Assembly (NCBI GenBank): GCA_050303615.1
Contig: JBNLCC010000061.1
Span: forward strand, 40,794 to 104,793
From: CAZDXJ01 sp050303615
GTDB taxonomy: Bacteria; Pseudomonadota; Gammaproteobacteria; Methylococcales; Methylomonadaceae
Length of the DNA: 64,000 nucleotides
Reading direction: 5' to 3'
Positions 18,164 to 27,457 of the stretch are shown one piece after another. How positions within the stretch are numbered: position 1 is the stretch's first letter; every line of letters begins with the position of its first letter. Made by a program: the position numbers and the translations under genes. The notes below the pieces were generated by a model. It was not told the DNA's origin and did not search any database. It saw only the letters and a list, made by a program, of their open reading frames with translations.

Positions 18164-18766
18164 ATGACGTTTGAATTAACAGATGTAATATCTCAATTCA
18201 CTGAATTGTTGGAGGCCGGGGGGTTTGTTATGCCGCCGCTGGCGGTTTGTACGGCATTGCTTTGGTATGGCCTGGGCTATCGCTATTGGGTATTACGGGA
18301 ACGAAAACCCTGTAGTGTCAGAGACTTACTGTCACGTTACAAAAAAGATCACAATGCACCGGCGGAATATATCGTCGAACAGGCGGTAAAGATCGGCTTG
18401 TTCATTCAGCAGACCGGCGTTTATCACCTGCATCGGCATCTGGACCAGGCGTTTTATCATCACGAGCAGGAAATCAGGCGCTTCAATGCCCAAATTAAAG
18501 CCGTGGTGGTGGTGGCCCCCTTGCTCGGATTGCTGGGAACCGTTTCAGGCATGATTGAAACCTTCGACTCATTGGCTGAAATGGCGTTGTTCACCCAGTC
18601 GGGAGGAATTGCCGGGGGTATTTCCCAGGCGTTGATTACCACCCAGATGGGGTTGGCCGTGGCGATTCCGGGCGTGCTGCTGCAAAGTATCTTAAACAGA
18701 AGACAGCGGCAAATCGAAAGAGATTTGGCACAGGTAAAAAGTCTGCTGTGTACTCTCGGCGAGTAA
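18164..18766 (+). CDS. exbB: ExbB-type biopolymer transport protein
   Basis: The 200-residue product has three membrane spans with the MotA/TolQ/ExbB signature in VVVVAPLLGLLGTVSGMIETF (second span, about 107-127) and ISQALITTQMGLAVAIPGVLL (third span, about 148-168). It forms the proton-conducting complex with ExbD in the inner membrane. Second of two ExbB-like genes in the operon, as in TonB2 loci. Confidence 0.9.
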   Translation: MTFELTDVISQFTELLEAGGFVMPPLAVCTALLWYGLGYRYWVLRERKPCSVRDLLSRYKKDHNAPAEYIVEQAVKIGLFIQQTGVYHLHRHLDQAFYHHEQEIRRFNAQIKAVVVVAPLLGLLGTVSGMIETFDSLAEMALFTQSGGIAGGISQALITTQMGLAVAIPGVLLQSILNRRQRQIERDLAQVKSLLCTLGE

Positions 18767-18799
18767 GCGGCATCGTTAAATTTGACCGGTTAATAAAAC

Positions 18800-19204
18800 A
18801 TGAAATTTCAGGACAATAATGAAGAGGATATGCAGATAGATATCGCGCCGTTGATCGATATCGTGTTTATTCTGCTGATATTCTTTATGGTCACGACCAC
18901 CTTTGTTAAAGATATGAAGTTGGAGTTGGAGCGTCCCAACGCCGCCAGTGCATCCTCTGCTTCAAGCAAGGCGGTGCGCGTTTTTATCGATCAACAAGGC
19001 GATATTTACCTGGACGGTGAGCCGGTACGGCTGTGGCTGGTGCAGAGTAAAGTGCGCGATTTGCTGGCATCCTCGACTGAAAAAATGGTATTGGTCGTGA
19101 CTGATGAAGGCGTGCCTGCCGGCAGATTGGTTGAAGTCGTCGATCAGGCCCGTTTGGCCGGGGCGCAAAACGTCGGCGTGGCGACGGAAAAAGAAGCCGG
19201 CTAG
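18800..19204 (+). CDS. exbD: ExbD-type biopolymer transport protein
   Basis: The 134-residue product has a short cytoplasmic N-terminus, one membrane span (IDIAPLIDIVFILLIFFMV, about 13-31) and a periplasmic domain. The aspartate in PLIDIVF is the conserved protonatable residue. The periplasmic domain contains VFIDQQGDIYLDGEPV and ends in AGAQNVGVAT, typical of ExbD. It partners the ExbB proteins just upstream. Confidence 0.9.
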   Translation: MKFQDNNEEDMQIDIAPLIDIVFILLIFFMVTTTFVKDMKLELERPNAASASSASSKAVRVFIDQQGDIYLDGEPVRLWLVQSKVRDLLASSTEKMVLVVTDEGVPAGRLVEVVDQARLAGAQNVGVATEKEAG

Positions 19205-19237
19205 CGTTATCGAAAAAGACTGATCCCTCAAAGCTCA

Positions 19238-19870
19238 ATGACCATTATTAATAAGCACGGGGCTGCTTTAGTCTCGATGATTGTCGGCCCCTTATTGGTG
19301 TTTAGCCTGGTTCTGCTGATGAATCGCTATGCCTCCGACATAGAAAAAGTCGCTTTGCCGGAGCCGACACAAATTGATGTTGCAAAACAGGTCAAACCGA
19401 AGCCCAAAAAAAAGGTGAAAAAGGCGAAACCTAAACGTGTCAAAGCGCGTGCCAAAGCCCCTGTGCCTTTCAAAGGGCTTAATTCCGCATTGTCCGGAAT
19501 CGACATGGGGCTGCCCGGACTGATTGCCGGCGACATGAATGATATCGACCAGGGGCTGCTGGGCAAAACCGGCGCTTCGATTATGACCGAAGACTTGGTT
19601 GACGTGCCGCCACGGGCAAAGTTCAAAAGCGCTTTTAAATATCCGTCTTCGGCAAAAAAGAAAGGCATTAAAGGTTACGTGGTGTTATCGGTGTTGATCG
19701 ATACCGATGGTGACGTGGAACAAGTACAGGTTTTGGAATCCAGCCCCGCCGGCGTGTTTGATGATGTGGCCTTGTCCGGTATTCGAAGCTGGCGCTTTGA
19801 GCCCGCACAATACCAAGGCAAGACTGTCAAGGTTTGGGCGAAACAACGAATCCGCTTTGAATTATCCTGA
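19238..19870 (+). CDS. tonB: TonB family energy transducer
   Basis: The 210-residue product has one N-terminal membrane anchor (about 9-27), a Lys/Pro-rich spacer (KPKPKKKVKKAKPKR, about 53-67) and a C-terminal TonB domain: FKYPSSAKKKGIKGYVVLSV, then VLESSPAGVFDDVAL and RSWRFEP. The spacer is short, as in TonB2. It spans the periplasm and delivers energy from the ExbBD complex to outer-membrane receptors, most simply the one encoded at 21249. Confidence 0.9.
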   Translation: MTIINKHGAALVSMIVGPLLVFSLVLLMNRYASDIEKVALPEPTQIDVAKQVKPKPKKKVKKAKPKRVKARAKAPVPFKGLNSALSGIDMGLPGLIAGDMNDIDQGLLGKTGASIMTEDLVDVPPRAKFKSAFKYPSSAKKKGIKGYVVLSVLIDTDGDVEQVQVLESSPAGVFDDVALSGIRSWRFEPAQYQGKTVKVWAKQRIRFELS

Positions 19871-19882
19871 CCGGTGCCGAGC

Positions 19883-21055
19883 ATGAAACGTCTATTTAAA
19901 CTATTTGGCTTATCCGTTTTGATACCTGTTTTGCTGTTGGCAATGTGTTTGCCGGGGTGGGCCAAGGAAAAAGCCCCCGCAGTGACCGATTTTATCAATT
20001 TGGCCGCCGTTATGATCAAGGATGGTCACTATGACAGGGCATTACTGGCACTGCAAAGTGTCGATCTGGAAGACGAAAAAACCGATCTGGCACGGTTTTA
20101 CACCTTGCAGGGATTGGCCTATCTCAGTTTGAACGACCTGCTGCTGGCCAAGGACAGTCTGCAAAACGCAATCAAAAACGGCCAGCAGGATAAGGTGATC
20201 TATGTCTACCTTGCCCAGGTGCACTACGGCCTGAAAGAATACCGCGAAACCGTCGAGGCGATTGACAAAGCCGGTGCAGCGGGTGATGCCTATCCCTCCC
20301 TGGTGGAAATGAAGGCACAATCCTATTGGATACTGAAGCAACCGGATAACGCGATCACAGCGCTTAATGAAGGAATGCGGCGTTTTCCTAAGGATTATCG
20401 TTTTTTACGGCGCAAGGTTTTTTACTTTGTCGAACTGCAGTTATACCAGGAAGCGGCCGAATTAGGCCGCGACTATCTGGCTCTCTCGGATGCAAAAGCC
20501 AAGGATTATGTGGCAATCGGCAATGCTTTACGGATGGGCAGGGAATATCGTCAGGCGCTGAGTATTCTAGAACCCGCCCGGCTGCAGTTTCCCGACGATA
20601 TTACGGTTGCGAAATTGTTGGCCCATACCTACCTGGACCAGCGCGATATCAATGCGGCCGCTTTTATTATGGAACAGGCCGCGCTAAGGGATCCCGAACT
20701 GATATCGGAAGCGGCTGAACTCTATCGACGTGCCGGCAGGTTTTATAAAGCGTTGTCATTGAATGCCGGGATCAGGGATCAAAAAATTAAAATGAAACAA
20801 CGCCTGGCTGTTTTGCTGGCGCTCAAACATTATGAACAGGCAGCCAACATGCAGGCGGGGTTATACCGGGCCGGTCTGCTCGACGATCAAAACATACGTT
20901 ATGCCTTGGCCTATGCATTATTTTCCGTCGGACGTTACCAAGCAGCGGAAAAACACCTGGAATATCTGAAGGAACCGGATTTATTTAAAAAGGGTATTGA
21001 GTTAAGACGCATTATGAACGAGTGCCGGGAGGAAGTGTGGAAATGTGTCTTATAA
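19883..21055 (+). CDS. Tetratricopeptide-repeat protein of the TonB2 operon
   Basis: The 390-residue product has a signal peptide (cleaved near PGWA) and a superhelix of TPR-like repeats, such as YTLQGLAYLSLNDLLLAKDSL (about 73-93) and VYLAQVHYGLKEYRETVEAI. A TPR gene closes many TonB2 operons. It is presumably periplasmic and may link the transducer to receptors or peptidoglycan. I used ATG 19883 (MKRLFKLFGLS), not the GTG at 19874, because it gives a normal signal peptide. Confidence 0.8.
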   Translation: MKRLFKLFGLSVLIPVLLLAMCLPGWAKEKAPAVTDFINLAAVMIKDGHYDRALLALQSVDLEDEKTDLARFYTLQGLAYLSLNDLLLAKDSLQNAIKNGQQDKVIYVYLAQVHYGLKEYRETVEAIDKAGAAGDAYPSLVEMKAQSYWILKQPDNAITALNEGMRRFPKDYRFLRRKVFYFVELQLYQEAAELGRDYLALSDAKAKDYVAIGNALRMGREYRQALSILEPARLQFPDDITVAKLLAHTYLDQRDINAAAFIMEQAALRDPELISEAAELYRRAGRFYKALSLNAGIRDQKIKMKQRLAVLLALKHYEQAANMQAGLYRAGLLDDQNIRYALAYALFSVGRYQAAEKHLEYLKEPDLFKKGIELRRIMNECREEVWKCVL

Positions 21056-21085
21056 GCGGTGATTTTTTATAAAACAAAACCGCTT

Positions 21086-21104
21086 GCCATCTGTAGAAGA
21101 TGGC
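21086..21104. repeat. Perfect hairpin after the TonB2 operon
   Basis: GCCATCT, five bases, AGATGGC: a 7-bp perfect stem 30 bases after the TPR stop. There is no T-run on the plus strand, so it may be a weak or factor-dependent terminator, or an RNA-stabilising hairpin between the operon and the receptor gene. The rest of the 193-base gap is AT-rich; I see no Pho box there. Confidence 0.35.
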
Positions 21105-21248
21105 TCAACGAATTGAACAATAACAATTATAAATAACTTGCCTTTTTATGCCCCAATAGCGGGACATGATATTCATTTTCTTTATTCAGATTGCGTAATT
21201 ATTGATTTTTTACGACCCCATTGAACCGATAACGCCACCTTTAAACGA

Positions 21249-24200
21249 ATGCAATTAATTAACAAGCTTTTACCCGCTATTTTGTTGCAATGTCTGCTAG
21301 CCTCGATTTCCTGGGCCGACGGCCAAGCGGACTTCTCTGTTTATTTATTCAAGGAGGGCCGTCCGGTAAGCGACGCGCAATTGTGGATAGACGGCAAAAT
21401 GTTTGCCGATTTCAGCGATAACGGCAGTGTATACGGCAAAGTCGGTGCCGGCGCGCATTTGTTTTCCGTTTATACTGCTGCACGTAAAGTATTTGATTTT
21501 GACTTGACCGCCACTGCCGGGGAAAATGTGCAGGCTTTGGTGACCCAGTATGCGGACGGCAGCAAACCGCTGCTGCAAATTGAAAGTTCCGCTGCGGGCA
21601 TAGGCGGCGCCGTCGCGGAGAGCGATGACAAACAACAAAAACCGCAAGGCAAGGGGTTTATCAGCGCCAAAGTGGTGTCGATTGAAAACGGCAAGCCGAT
21701 TAAGGACGTACAGGTTTATATCAGCGGCGTGAACCAAAAGTTTCTGACCGATGCGCAAGGCCAGTTTAAAACTGAAGTAGCAGCCGGGGTTTATAGTGTT
21801 TCCTTGCTGCACGCCGCTTTTAATACCCGCACCAAGGAAAACGTCCAGGTTGCCAAAGACCAAACGGCCGAGTTGCAGTTTTCGATGACGCCTGCCGGCG
21901 TGGAATTGCCGGAACATGTCGTGCTGGAACCGTATCTTGCCGGAACATTGGCGTCGGCAATCGGTGAACAGAAGGATTCCTCCTCAGTGAGTAATGTACT
22001 GGGCGCCGAGCAAATCAGCCGCTCCGGGGACAGCGACGTGGCCGGGGCATTGCGCCGTGTATCCGGCGTTACTCTGGTCAACGGCAAATTTATCTTCGTG
22101 CGCGGCCTGGGCGAACGCTATTCGAGCACGCTGATCAATACCGCACCGATGCCCAGTCCTGACCCGACGCGCCGGGTTGTGCCGCTGGACTTATTTCCCA
22201 CGTCCTTTTTGGATAGCATCATGATCCAAAAAACCTATTCGGTGGACAGGCCGGGTGAATTTGCCGGGGGCACCGTCGATATGCGTACGCGCGTCATCCC
22301 TGATGAATTTATCATGGAGTTTTCCGGACAAATCGGCTTTCAAATCGGCACGACGTTTGAAAAGGGGCTGACATATCAGGGCGGCGATACCGATTTTCTC
22401 GGTTTTGATGACGGCACCCGCCAAATGCCGGCATCGATTGCCGAAGTTGTTGATAGCGGCGGTACAATCCAGCAGCAAAGCCTTTTTCAACCGGACGGTT
22501 ATACAGCTGAACAAATTGAAGCATTCGGCGAGGACCTGTCCGGTGTCTGGGATATTACGCAGGAAACCATCCCCCCTGACGGGCGGATGCAGTTCTCCAT
22601 CGGCAATTCGTTCGATGCCGGTGATTTCGAGTTCGGGTTTTTCTCCAGTGTGCGTTGGAGCCAGCAATGGCAAACCAACGATGAAGTTCGCCGGTCTTTG
22701 TCCATTGATAGCGAAGATGTACTGCACATTAAGGAAGACTATGATGTGAAGTATACTGAGCAGGAAGTTCAATTGGATGGCTATTTGGCGTTGGAGGCGC
22801 GCTATAGAGAAGATCACCGGCTGTTCGGGAATGCATTCGCATTGCGTCAGACCTTGGATGAAGCACGTATTCAACAAGGATTTACCGATGCCGAAACCAA
22901 CGATGTGCGCCGTTTACGCTTGCGCTACATAGAAAATCAACTGTACACGTTGCAATTCGGTGGCGATCATAAGTTCGATTTTCTCAACGATTTGCAAGCT
23001 AAATGGTTATATACACGCGGCAGGGCATCGCGGGATGCACCGGACGAGAGACGCTATCGCTACGATGAGCAGGAAGACGGCAGTTATTCTTTTTCGCGCC
23101 GCGCCGACAGCAACCAGACCCTTTACTCGAACTTGGATGATGAAGATGAAAACTGGCGTCTGGATGTGTCGCTACCGATTGATTTGCATCCGGATTTCAA
23201 ACTGGTCCTACAAAGCGGCTTTTTGGATCAGTCCAAAAATCGGGAATCCGATATCAGACGATATGTTTATAAACAGGACGGCCCCGATTCCAAAGATCCC
23301 GCAGTGCTGGCGCTACCATCTCTGGAACAAATACTCATCCCGGAGTATATCGGTCCCAACGGTTTCAAATTTACGGAAGCGACGCAAGCAACCGATAATT
23401 ACACCGCCAAACAGGATTTACTGGGTTATTACGGACAAATGGACATGACTTTTTTTGACAAGGTGCGCCTGATCGGCGGCCTGCGTTGGGAAGACAACGA
23501 CCAGGAGGTGACGACCTTCGAACTGTTTAACCCGGACAACGAGCCGGTCGTATCGCAACTCAAACACACCGATATGTTGCCGGCAGTAAACGGGACCTGG
23601 TTCATAACGGACAAGCAGCAGCTGCGCTTAGGATACAGTGAAACCCTGTCTCGACCCGATTTCAGGGAATTGTCGCCGGCGCCGTTTACCGATCCGGTGA
23701 CCGATAAAACCACCTTCGGAAATCCCGATTTGAAGCAGACTTACATCACCAACTATGATGCGCGGTGGGAGTATTATTTTTCCGATAGCGAGAATTTATC
23801 GTTTAGTTTTTTCTGGAAAGACTTAAAAAATCCGATTGAAACCATTCAGGTGCCCGGCACCGGCGCTCTGCTGACCTACCAAAACGCCGACAAAGCGAAT
23901 ATTTTCGGTTTCGAGGTCGAATTGCTGAAAAACCTGGACTTTATCTGGTCGGGTCTCGAACATTTTTACTTCAGCGGCAACTATACCTGGTCCGAATCGA
24001 ATGTGGTACTGACCGAGGAGAATCTGCAGGCGCAAACCACTAACAACCGGCCGTTGCAGGGGCATTCGCCGCATGTGATCAATGTCCAGCTCGGTTACGA
24101 CAACCCGCAATGGGGCACCACCGCGACCTTGCTTTATAACACGACAGCGGAACGCATCGTGGAAGTGGGTGTGCAAAATCTGCCTGATAGTTATCAGCAA

Positions 24201-24374
24201 GGCTTCAATCAATTGGATTTTGTCTACAACCAACGCATCAACGACTGGCTTGCACTCAACTTCAGAGCGAAGAACCTGCTGGATGATACCGTGGAAGTAT
24301 TGCAAGGCGATATGGTGACGCGCAGCTATACCCCCGGCAGGGAATTTAAACTGGGGATCCGGCTCAATTATTGA
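21249..24374 (+). CDS. TonB-dependent outer-membrane receptor with N-terminal carboxypeptidase-regulatory-like domains
   Basis: The 1041-residue product has a signal peptide (cleaved near ISWA). Two carboxypeptidase-regulatory-like beta domains follow (about 25-110 and 130-215, the second starting KGFISAKVVSIENGKPI). The plug domain (about 240-355) has DVAGALRRVSGV and FVRGLGERYSSTLIN. The 22-strand barrel ends in the aromatic terminus FKLGIRLNY expected for outer-membrane insertion. The plug phrase RVVPLDLFPTSFLDSI is common in this large receptor subgroup. The substrate is not identifiable from sequence. Its position after a TonB2 operon under a Pho box suggests a phosphorus-containing ligand; that is inference. 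Confidence 0.9.
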   Translation: MQLINKLLPAILLQCLLASISWADGQADFSVYLFKEGRPVSDAQLWIDGKMFADFSDNGSVYGKVGAGAHLFSVYTAARKVFDFDLTATAGENVQALVTQYADGSKPLLQIESSAAGIGGAVAESDDKQQKPQGKGFISAKVVSIENGKPIKDVQVYISGVNQKFLTDAQGQFKTEVAAGVYSVSLLHAAFNTRTKENVQVAKDQTAELQFSMTPAGVELPEHVVLEPYLAGTLASAIGEQKDSSSVSNVLGAEQISRSGDSDVAGALRRVSGVTLVNGKFIFVRGLGERYSSTLINTAPMPSPDPTRRVVPLDLFPTSFLDSIMIQKTYSVDRPGEFAGGTVDMRTRVIPDEFIMEFSGQIGFQIGTTFEKGLTYQGGDTDFLGFDDGTRQMPASIAEVVDSGGTIQQQSLFQPDGYTAEQIEAFGEDLSGVWDITQETIPPDGRMQFSIGNSFDAGDFEFGFFSSVRWSQQWQTNDEVRRSLSIDSEDVLHIKEDYDVKYTEQEVQLDGYLALEARYREDHRLFGNAFALRQTLDEARIQQGFTDAETNDVRRLRLRYIENQLYTLQFGGDHKFDFLNDLQAKWLYTRGRASRDAPDERRYRYDEQEDGSYSFSRRADSNQTLYSNLDDEDENWRLDVSLPIDLHPDFKLVLQSGFLDQSKNRESDIRRYVYKQDGPDSKDPAVLALPSLEQILIPEYIGPNGFKFTEATQATDNYTAKQDLLGYYGQMDMTFFDKVRLIGGLRWEDNDQEVTTFELFNPDNEPVVSQLKHTDMLPAVNGTWFITDKQQLRLGYSETLSRPDFRELSPAPFTDPVTDKTTFGNPDLKQTYITNYDARWEYYFSDSENLSFSFFWKDLKNPIETIQVPGTGALLTYQNADKANIFGFEVELLKNLDFIWSGLEHFYFSGNYTWSESNVVLTEENLQAQTTNNRPLQGHSPHVINVQLGYDNPQWGTTATLLYNTTAERIVEVGVQNLPDSYQQGFNQLDFVYNQRINDWLALNFRAKNLLDDTVEVLQGDMVTRSYTPGREFKLGIRLNY

Positions 24375-24614
24375 TTGAGCTTCATCTGAATTCGGTTCTG
24401 CACCGTAAAAAGAAAGGGCTGTTGTTATCCAATGGTCCATTGTTAACCGAGACCGCAAGTCCAAACGCTCACGGTAGATTTTTGCGTCACCGTTACCGTC
24501 CGGAAGGATTCGACAGACCCATAAATATTGCGTATTGGCGACAGGCGACGTGATAGTTTTAGTAGCGGCGGACCAGTAATGTTAGCTTGCCAGGGGGCGG
24601 CCGCGGTTTTCCTA
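24375..24614. other. Spacer between the receptor and the Pho box array
   Basis: Together with the array at 24615-24664 this forms a 383-base gap before the next gene. I see no supported open frame and no clear terminator in this part. Confidence 0.4.
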
Positions 24615-24685
24615 TGTCATAAGAATGTCACCATTATGTCATATAAATGACATCCTAATGTCATGTTAACCGCGTACGCTACATA
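24615..24685 (+). promoter_or_regulatory. Five-unit Pho box array and candidate -10
   Basis: Units start at 24615 (TGTCAT), 24626 (TGTCAC), 24637 (TGTCAT), 24648 (TGACAT) and 24659 (TGTCAT), all exactly 11 bp apart and all on the same strand; only the fourth deviates. The first two with their spacer read TGTCATAAGAATGTCAC, very close to the enterobacterial Pho box. TACATA at 24680-24685 could be the -10 element, giving a leader of about 65 bases before ATG 24758. The array implies cooperative PhoB binding and strong induction when phosphate is scarce. Confidence 0.78.
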
Positions 24686-24757
24686 AGAGTTATTCATGAA
24701 GCGAAACTAAATCCTTCCTGGTATTCCTTGTTTAATATAATTGTTAGAGGAGTTTTT

Positions 24758-26392
24758 ATGTATCCTGTAAAACGGTCATTTGCCGCAATTGCAGCGAATG
24801 TGTTGTTAGTGACCGGTAGCTTTGCGTTGCAATCTGAAGCTTCAGCCGCAACGGCTACTTATGACCCGTCGACTCGAATTGTCGATATTCCCAAGGTGGA
24901 TGTGTTGAATCCGAACGGCGGTGCCAAAACTTATCATGCGCAACTGAAGTTGCTCGAAAAAAACCCGGCATCGCCTTTTTTTGAGCTGCAATTGATCTCT
25001 GCAGGCGCGGAGACGCCGACCACCGAGCAACGCGTCACCTACGACGGCGCCACCATATCCGTGCATTTTCCTTCGGTCAAAGTTGGGGCGGGGGCTGCCG
25101 AATATTACGCCAAATTGAAGCTGATACCCGGTTCAAATCCGCTGCGTTTTAAGTTGGTTCAGTTGAAAAATAATGCATTCAGCGGTTGTCCTGCCTTTTC
25201 GACGAACGGTCCGGTTGCTGGAACTTGTGTTTTGAGCGGTGAAATCAACAACAATATTACTTTATCCAAAGAAATTACCTGGATATTGTCCGGCGGGGTT
25301 TACGTTGGCGGGGATCAGGTTAACAGCGCCACGTTGTCGATCAATCCCGGCACTAAAATCGTCGGCCAAAGCGGCGCCGATTATCTTTATATCAGAAGAG
25401 GTTCAAAAATACTGGCTGAAGGTACGCCGGACAATCCGATTGTCATGACCGGTCCCTTTCAGGAATCTGCCGGAGAATGGGGTGGGCTGCTGCTTGCCGG
25501 CAATGCGCCGGTTAATGGATGCTCCGAGGGCGTCGATCCCTGCGAAATTGCGTTCGAGGCGATTGCGACCGAACTTTTCGGCGGTAACGATGTTGATGAC
25601 AACAGTGGGGTTTTAAAGTATCTTCAGGTCAACTATGCCGGCTTTGCGGTGCGCCCCGATGAGGAGTTGAACGGTATTACCATGTTGGGCGTCGGTGCCG
25701 GTACGCTGGTCGATTATGTCCAGGTACACAAAGGGCTTGACGACGGCATCGAGATGTTCGGTAGCACCGTGCAGATGAAGCATCTGGTCTTGACTTCGGC
25801 GGGCGACGATAGCCTGGACTGGGGCATCGGCTGGCGCGGCAAAGCGCAGTTTGTCTTGATTAAACAAGCGGTAGACGACGGCGACCGCGGTATCGAGGCG
25901 GACAACAATCCCGATAACAATGATGCCTCGCCGCGTTCTAAGCCGATATTGTCCAACCTGACTGCTTTGGGTTCGCCGGTCAGTAGCCAGGGCGCGTTGT
26001 TGCGCCGCGGTACCGGAGCGAGTATATATAACTCGGTATTCACCGGTTTCGGCGAGCAGTGTTTGCGAATTGACGGTACGCCTACCTACACCAATGCAGG
26101 TACGCCGGAAGCTTTAAGCGGTGAATTAACTATCCAGGATTCCTACGTAGATTGCGATACTAATTTCAATGACGAGGGCGAAGAACCGTTTTTGGTCAGC
26201 GATTGGTTTAATGCGCAAAGCGGCAACGTAGCGGGAGACCCGATACTGGACGGTTATCTGCCTGGAGTCGGTTCACCGTTAATCACCGGTGGTCATGACG
26301 TGCCGGACGCATTTTTTACGCCGGTCGATTATATCGGTGCTTTCAAAGACGCCAATGACGATTGGACCCAAGAATGGACGACGCCTTTCTAG
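24758..26392 (+). CDS. Secreted beta-helix-like surface protein, candidate Pho regulon member
   Basis: The 544-residue product has a signal peptide (cleaved near SEASA). Residues about 25-135 form a beta-rich N-terminal domain. From about 155 it resembles a family of lipoprotein-like right-handed beta-helix proteins: a strong segment is SINPGTKIVGQSGADYLYI, then GEWGGLLLAGNAPVNGC, then repeated beta-helix rungs with Asp-rich turns (DDNSGVLKYLQV, DDGIEMFGSTV, GDDSLDWGIGWRGKAQFV). Cysteines occur as pairs near 146/159 and 249/256. No lipobox is seen, so it is periplasmic or released. ATG 24758 has GAGGAG upstream. It follows a five-unit Pho box array and is closed by a terminator. Function unknown; a substrate-capture partner of the receptor is one inference. 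Confidence 0.7.
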   Translation: MYPVKRSFAAIAANVLLVTGSFALQSEASAATATYDPSTRIVDIPKVDVLNPNGGAKTYHAQLKLLEKNPASPFFELQLISAGAETPTTEQRVTYDGATISVHFPSVKVGAGAAEYYAKLKLIPGSNPLRFKLVQLKNNAFSGCPAFSTNGPVAGTCVLSGEINNNITLSKEITWILSGGVYVGGDQVNSATLSINPGTKIVGQSGADYLYIRRGSKILAEGTPDNPIVMTGPFQESAGEWGGLLLAGNAPVNGCSEGVDPCEIAFEAIATELFGGNDVDDNSGVLKYLQVNYAGFAVRPDEELNGITMLGVGAGTLVDYVQVHKGLDDGIEMFGSTVQMKHLVLTSAGDDSLDWGIGWRGKAQFVLIKQAVDDGDRGIEADNNPDNNDASPRSKPILSNLTALGSPVSSQGALLRRGTGASIYNSVFTGFGEQCLRIDGTPTYTNAGTPEALSGELTIQDSYVDCDTNFNDEGEEPFLVSDWFNAQSGNVAGDPILDGYLPGVGSPLITGGHDVPDAFFTPVDYIGAFKDANDDWTQEWTTPF

Positions 26393-26422
26393 CAAATAGA
26401 TAAATTCTGTTCTTGTTTGAAT

Positions 26423-26460
26423 AAAGCCTTCTTTGCAGGGATGCGAAGGGGGCTTTTTTA
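26423..26460 (+). terminator. Intrinsic terminator after the surface protein
   Basis: A 14-bp stem with three G-U pairs (26423-26436 with 26443-26456), a 6-base loop AGGGAT, and a T-run at 26454-26459. It lies 30 bases after the stop codon. Confidence 0.85.
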
Positions 26461-26599
26461 TTGCAGTTTTGTTTTTCGAAAGGTTATGACGTGGTTCTGT
26501 TTTTCATATTTCTTTAAAGTCTAACGGTATATTAGTTTCCCCTTCCAAAACGGCGCGGTACAATAGCCTGATTTCAATAAATAAGAGAATGAACTCTAC

Positions 26600-27457
26600 G
26601 TGGCAAATAAAATAATAACCGCGCTGTCATTGGTGACGTCGGCTTTCTTGACCGGGTGTGGTTTTATGGTTACCTCGGCAACGGAAAATCTGGCGGAAAA
26701 TGTTTCAGTGGCAATTTTGAACCAAGATGACCCGCCAACAGTTCGTGAAGGGGCTCCCGCCTATCTGATTTTGATTGACGGCTTAATCGCAGCCGACCCT
26801 GATAAGGTAAATTTGTTGATGTCCGCTGCTAAACTGAATAATGCCTATGCAGCGGCTTTTGTCGACGACGAGCAGCGGGCACAACGCATGACCGACAAAT
26901 CCTGGGAATATGCAAGGCGGGCTTGGTGCGTTGTACGGCCGGACGGCTGCGATGTTTACCGCAAGCCCTATGCAGAATATGTGGCATTTCTGGAAGACGT
27001 GGATGATTCGGATGTGCCCGTCCTATATACTTTGGGAGTCAGTTGGTTAAATTGGATACAGGCGCACAGTGACGATTGGGGAGCGCGTGCGGATTTGCCC
27101 AAAGTCGAAGCGACTATGAAGCGGGTGCTTGAATTGGATGCGACCTATCAGCAGGGCGAACCGCAGATGTATCTCGGTGTGTTGTCAATTATACGGCCGC
27201 CCGCGCTAGGCGGAAAACCAGAGCAGGCAAAAGCGTATTTCGAACGTGCCTTGACGTTGTCGGGGGGGCGTAATTTAATGTTTAAAGTCATTTATGCCGA
27301 ACGCTACGCCCGATCGCTTTTTGACCGCGAACTGTACGATCGTTTGTTGGCCGAAGTTCTGCAGGAAGATGCTGTCGAGACGGGTCTGACGCTGATGAAT
27401 GTCATCGCTAAACAAAAAGCGCAGCAATTGACGGATAGCGCCGATGATTATTTTTAG
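26600..27457 (+). CDS. TatT-type lipoprotein of a TRAP transporter
   Basis: The 285-residue product has a lipoprotein signal ending in the lipobox LTGC (cysteine at residue 21). The body is helical with TPR-like repeats, as in the T component (TatT) first known beside TRAP transporters in Treponema. Segments include LMSAAKLNNAYAAAF, VPVLYTLGVSWLNWIQAH and GGKPEQAKAYFERAL. In that family trimers of TatT bind the substrate protein and are thought to help load hydrophobic or organic ligands. The start is GTG at 26600. The TRAP P, Q and M genes follow after 241 bases, in the family order. Confidence 0.8.
   Translation: MANKIITALSLVTSAFLTGCGFMVTSATENLAENVSVAILNQDDPPTVREGAPAYLILIDGLIAADPDKVNLLMSAAKLNNAYAAAFVDDEQRAQRMTDKSWEYARRAWCVVRPDGCDVYRKPYAEYVAFLEDVDDSDVPVLYTLGVSWLNWIQAHSDDWGARADLPKVEATMKRVLELDATYQQGEPQMYLGVLSIIRPPALGGKPEQAKAYFERALTLSGGRNLMFKVIYAERYARSLFDRELYDRLLAEVLQEDAVETGLTLMNVIAKQKAQQLTDSADDYF

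Noticed and set aside
22191..22877. A 228-codon open frame antisense to the TonB-dependent receptor
   Set aside because: Shadow of a well-supported receptor gene.
24615..24664. Short CRISPR-like direct repeats
   Set aside because: Units are 6 bp at 11-bp spacing, far too short for repeats and spacers; Pho box explains them.
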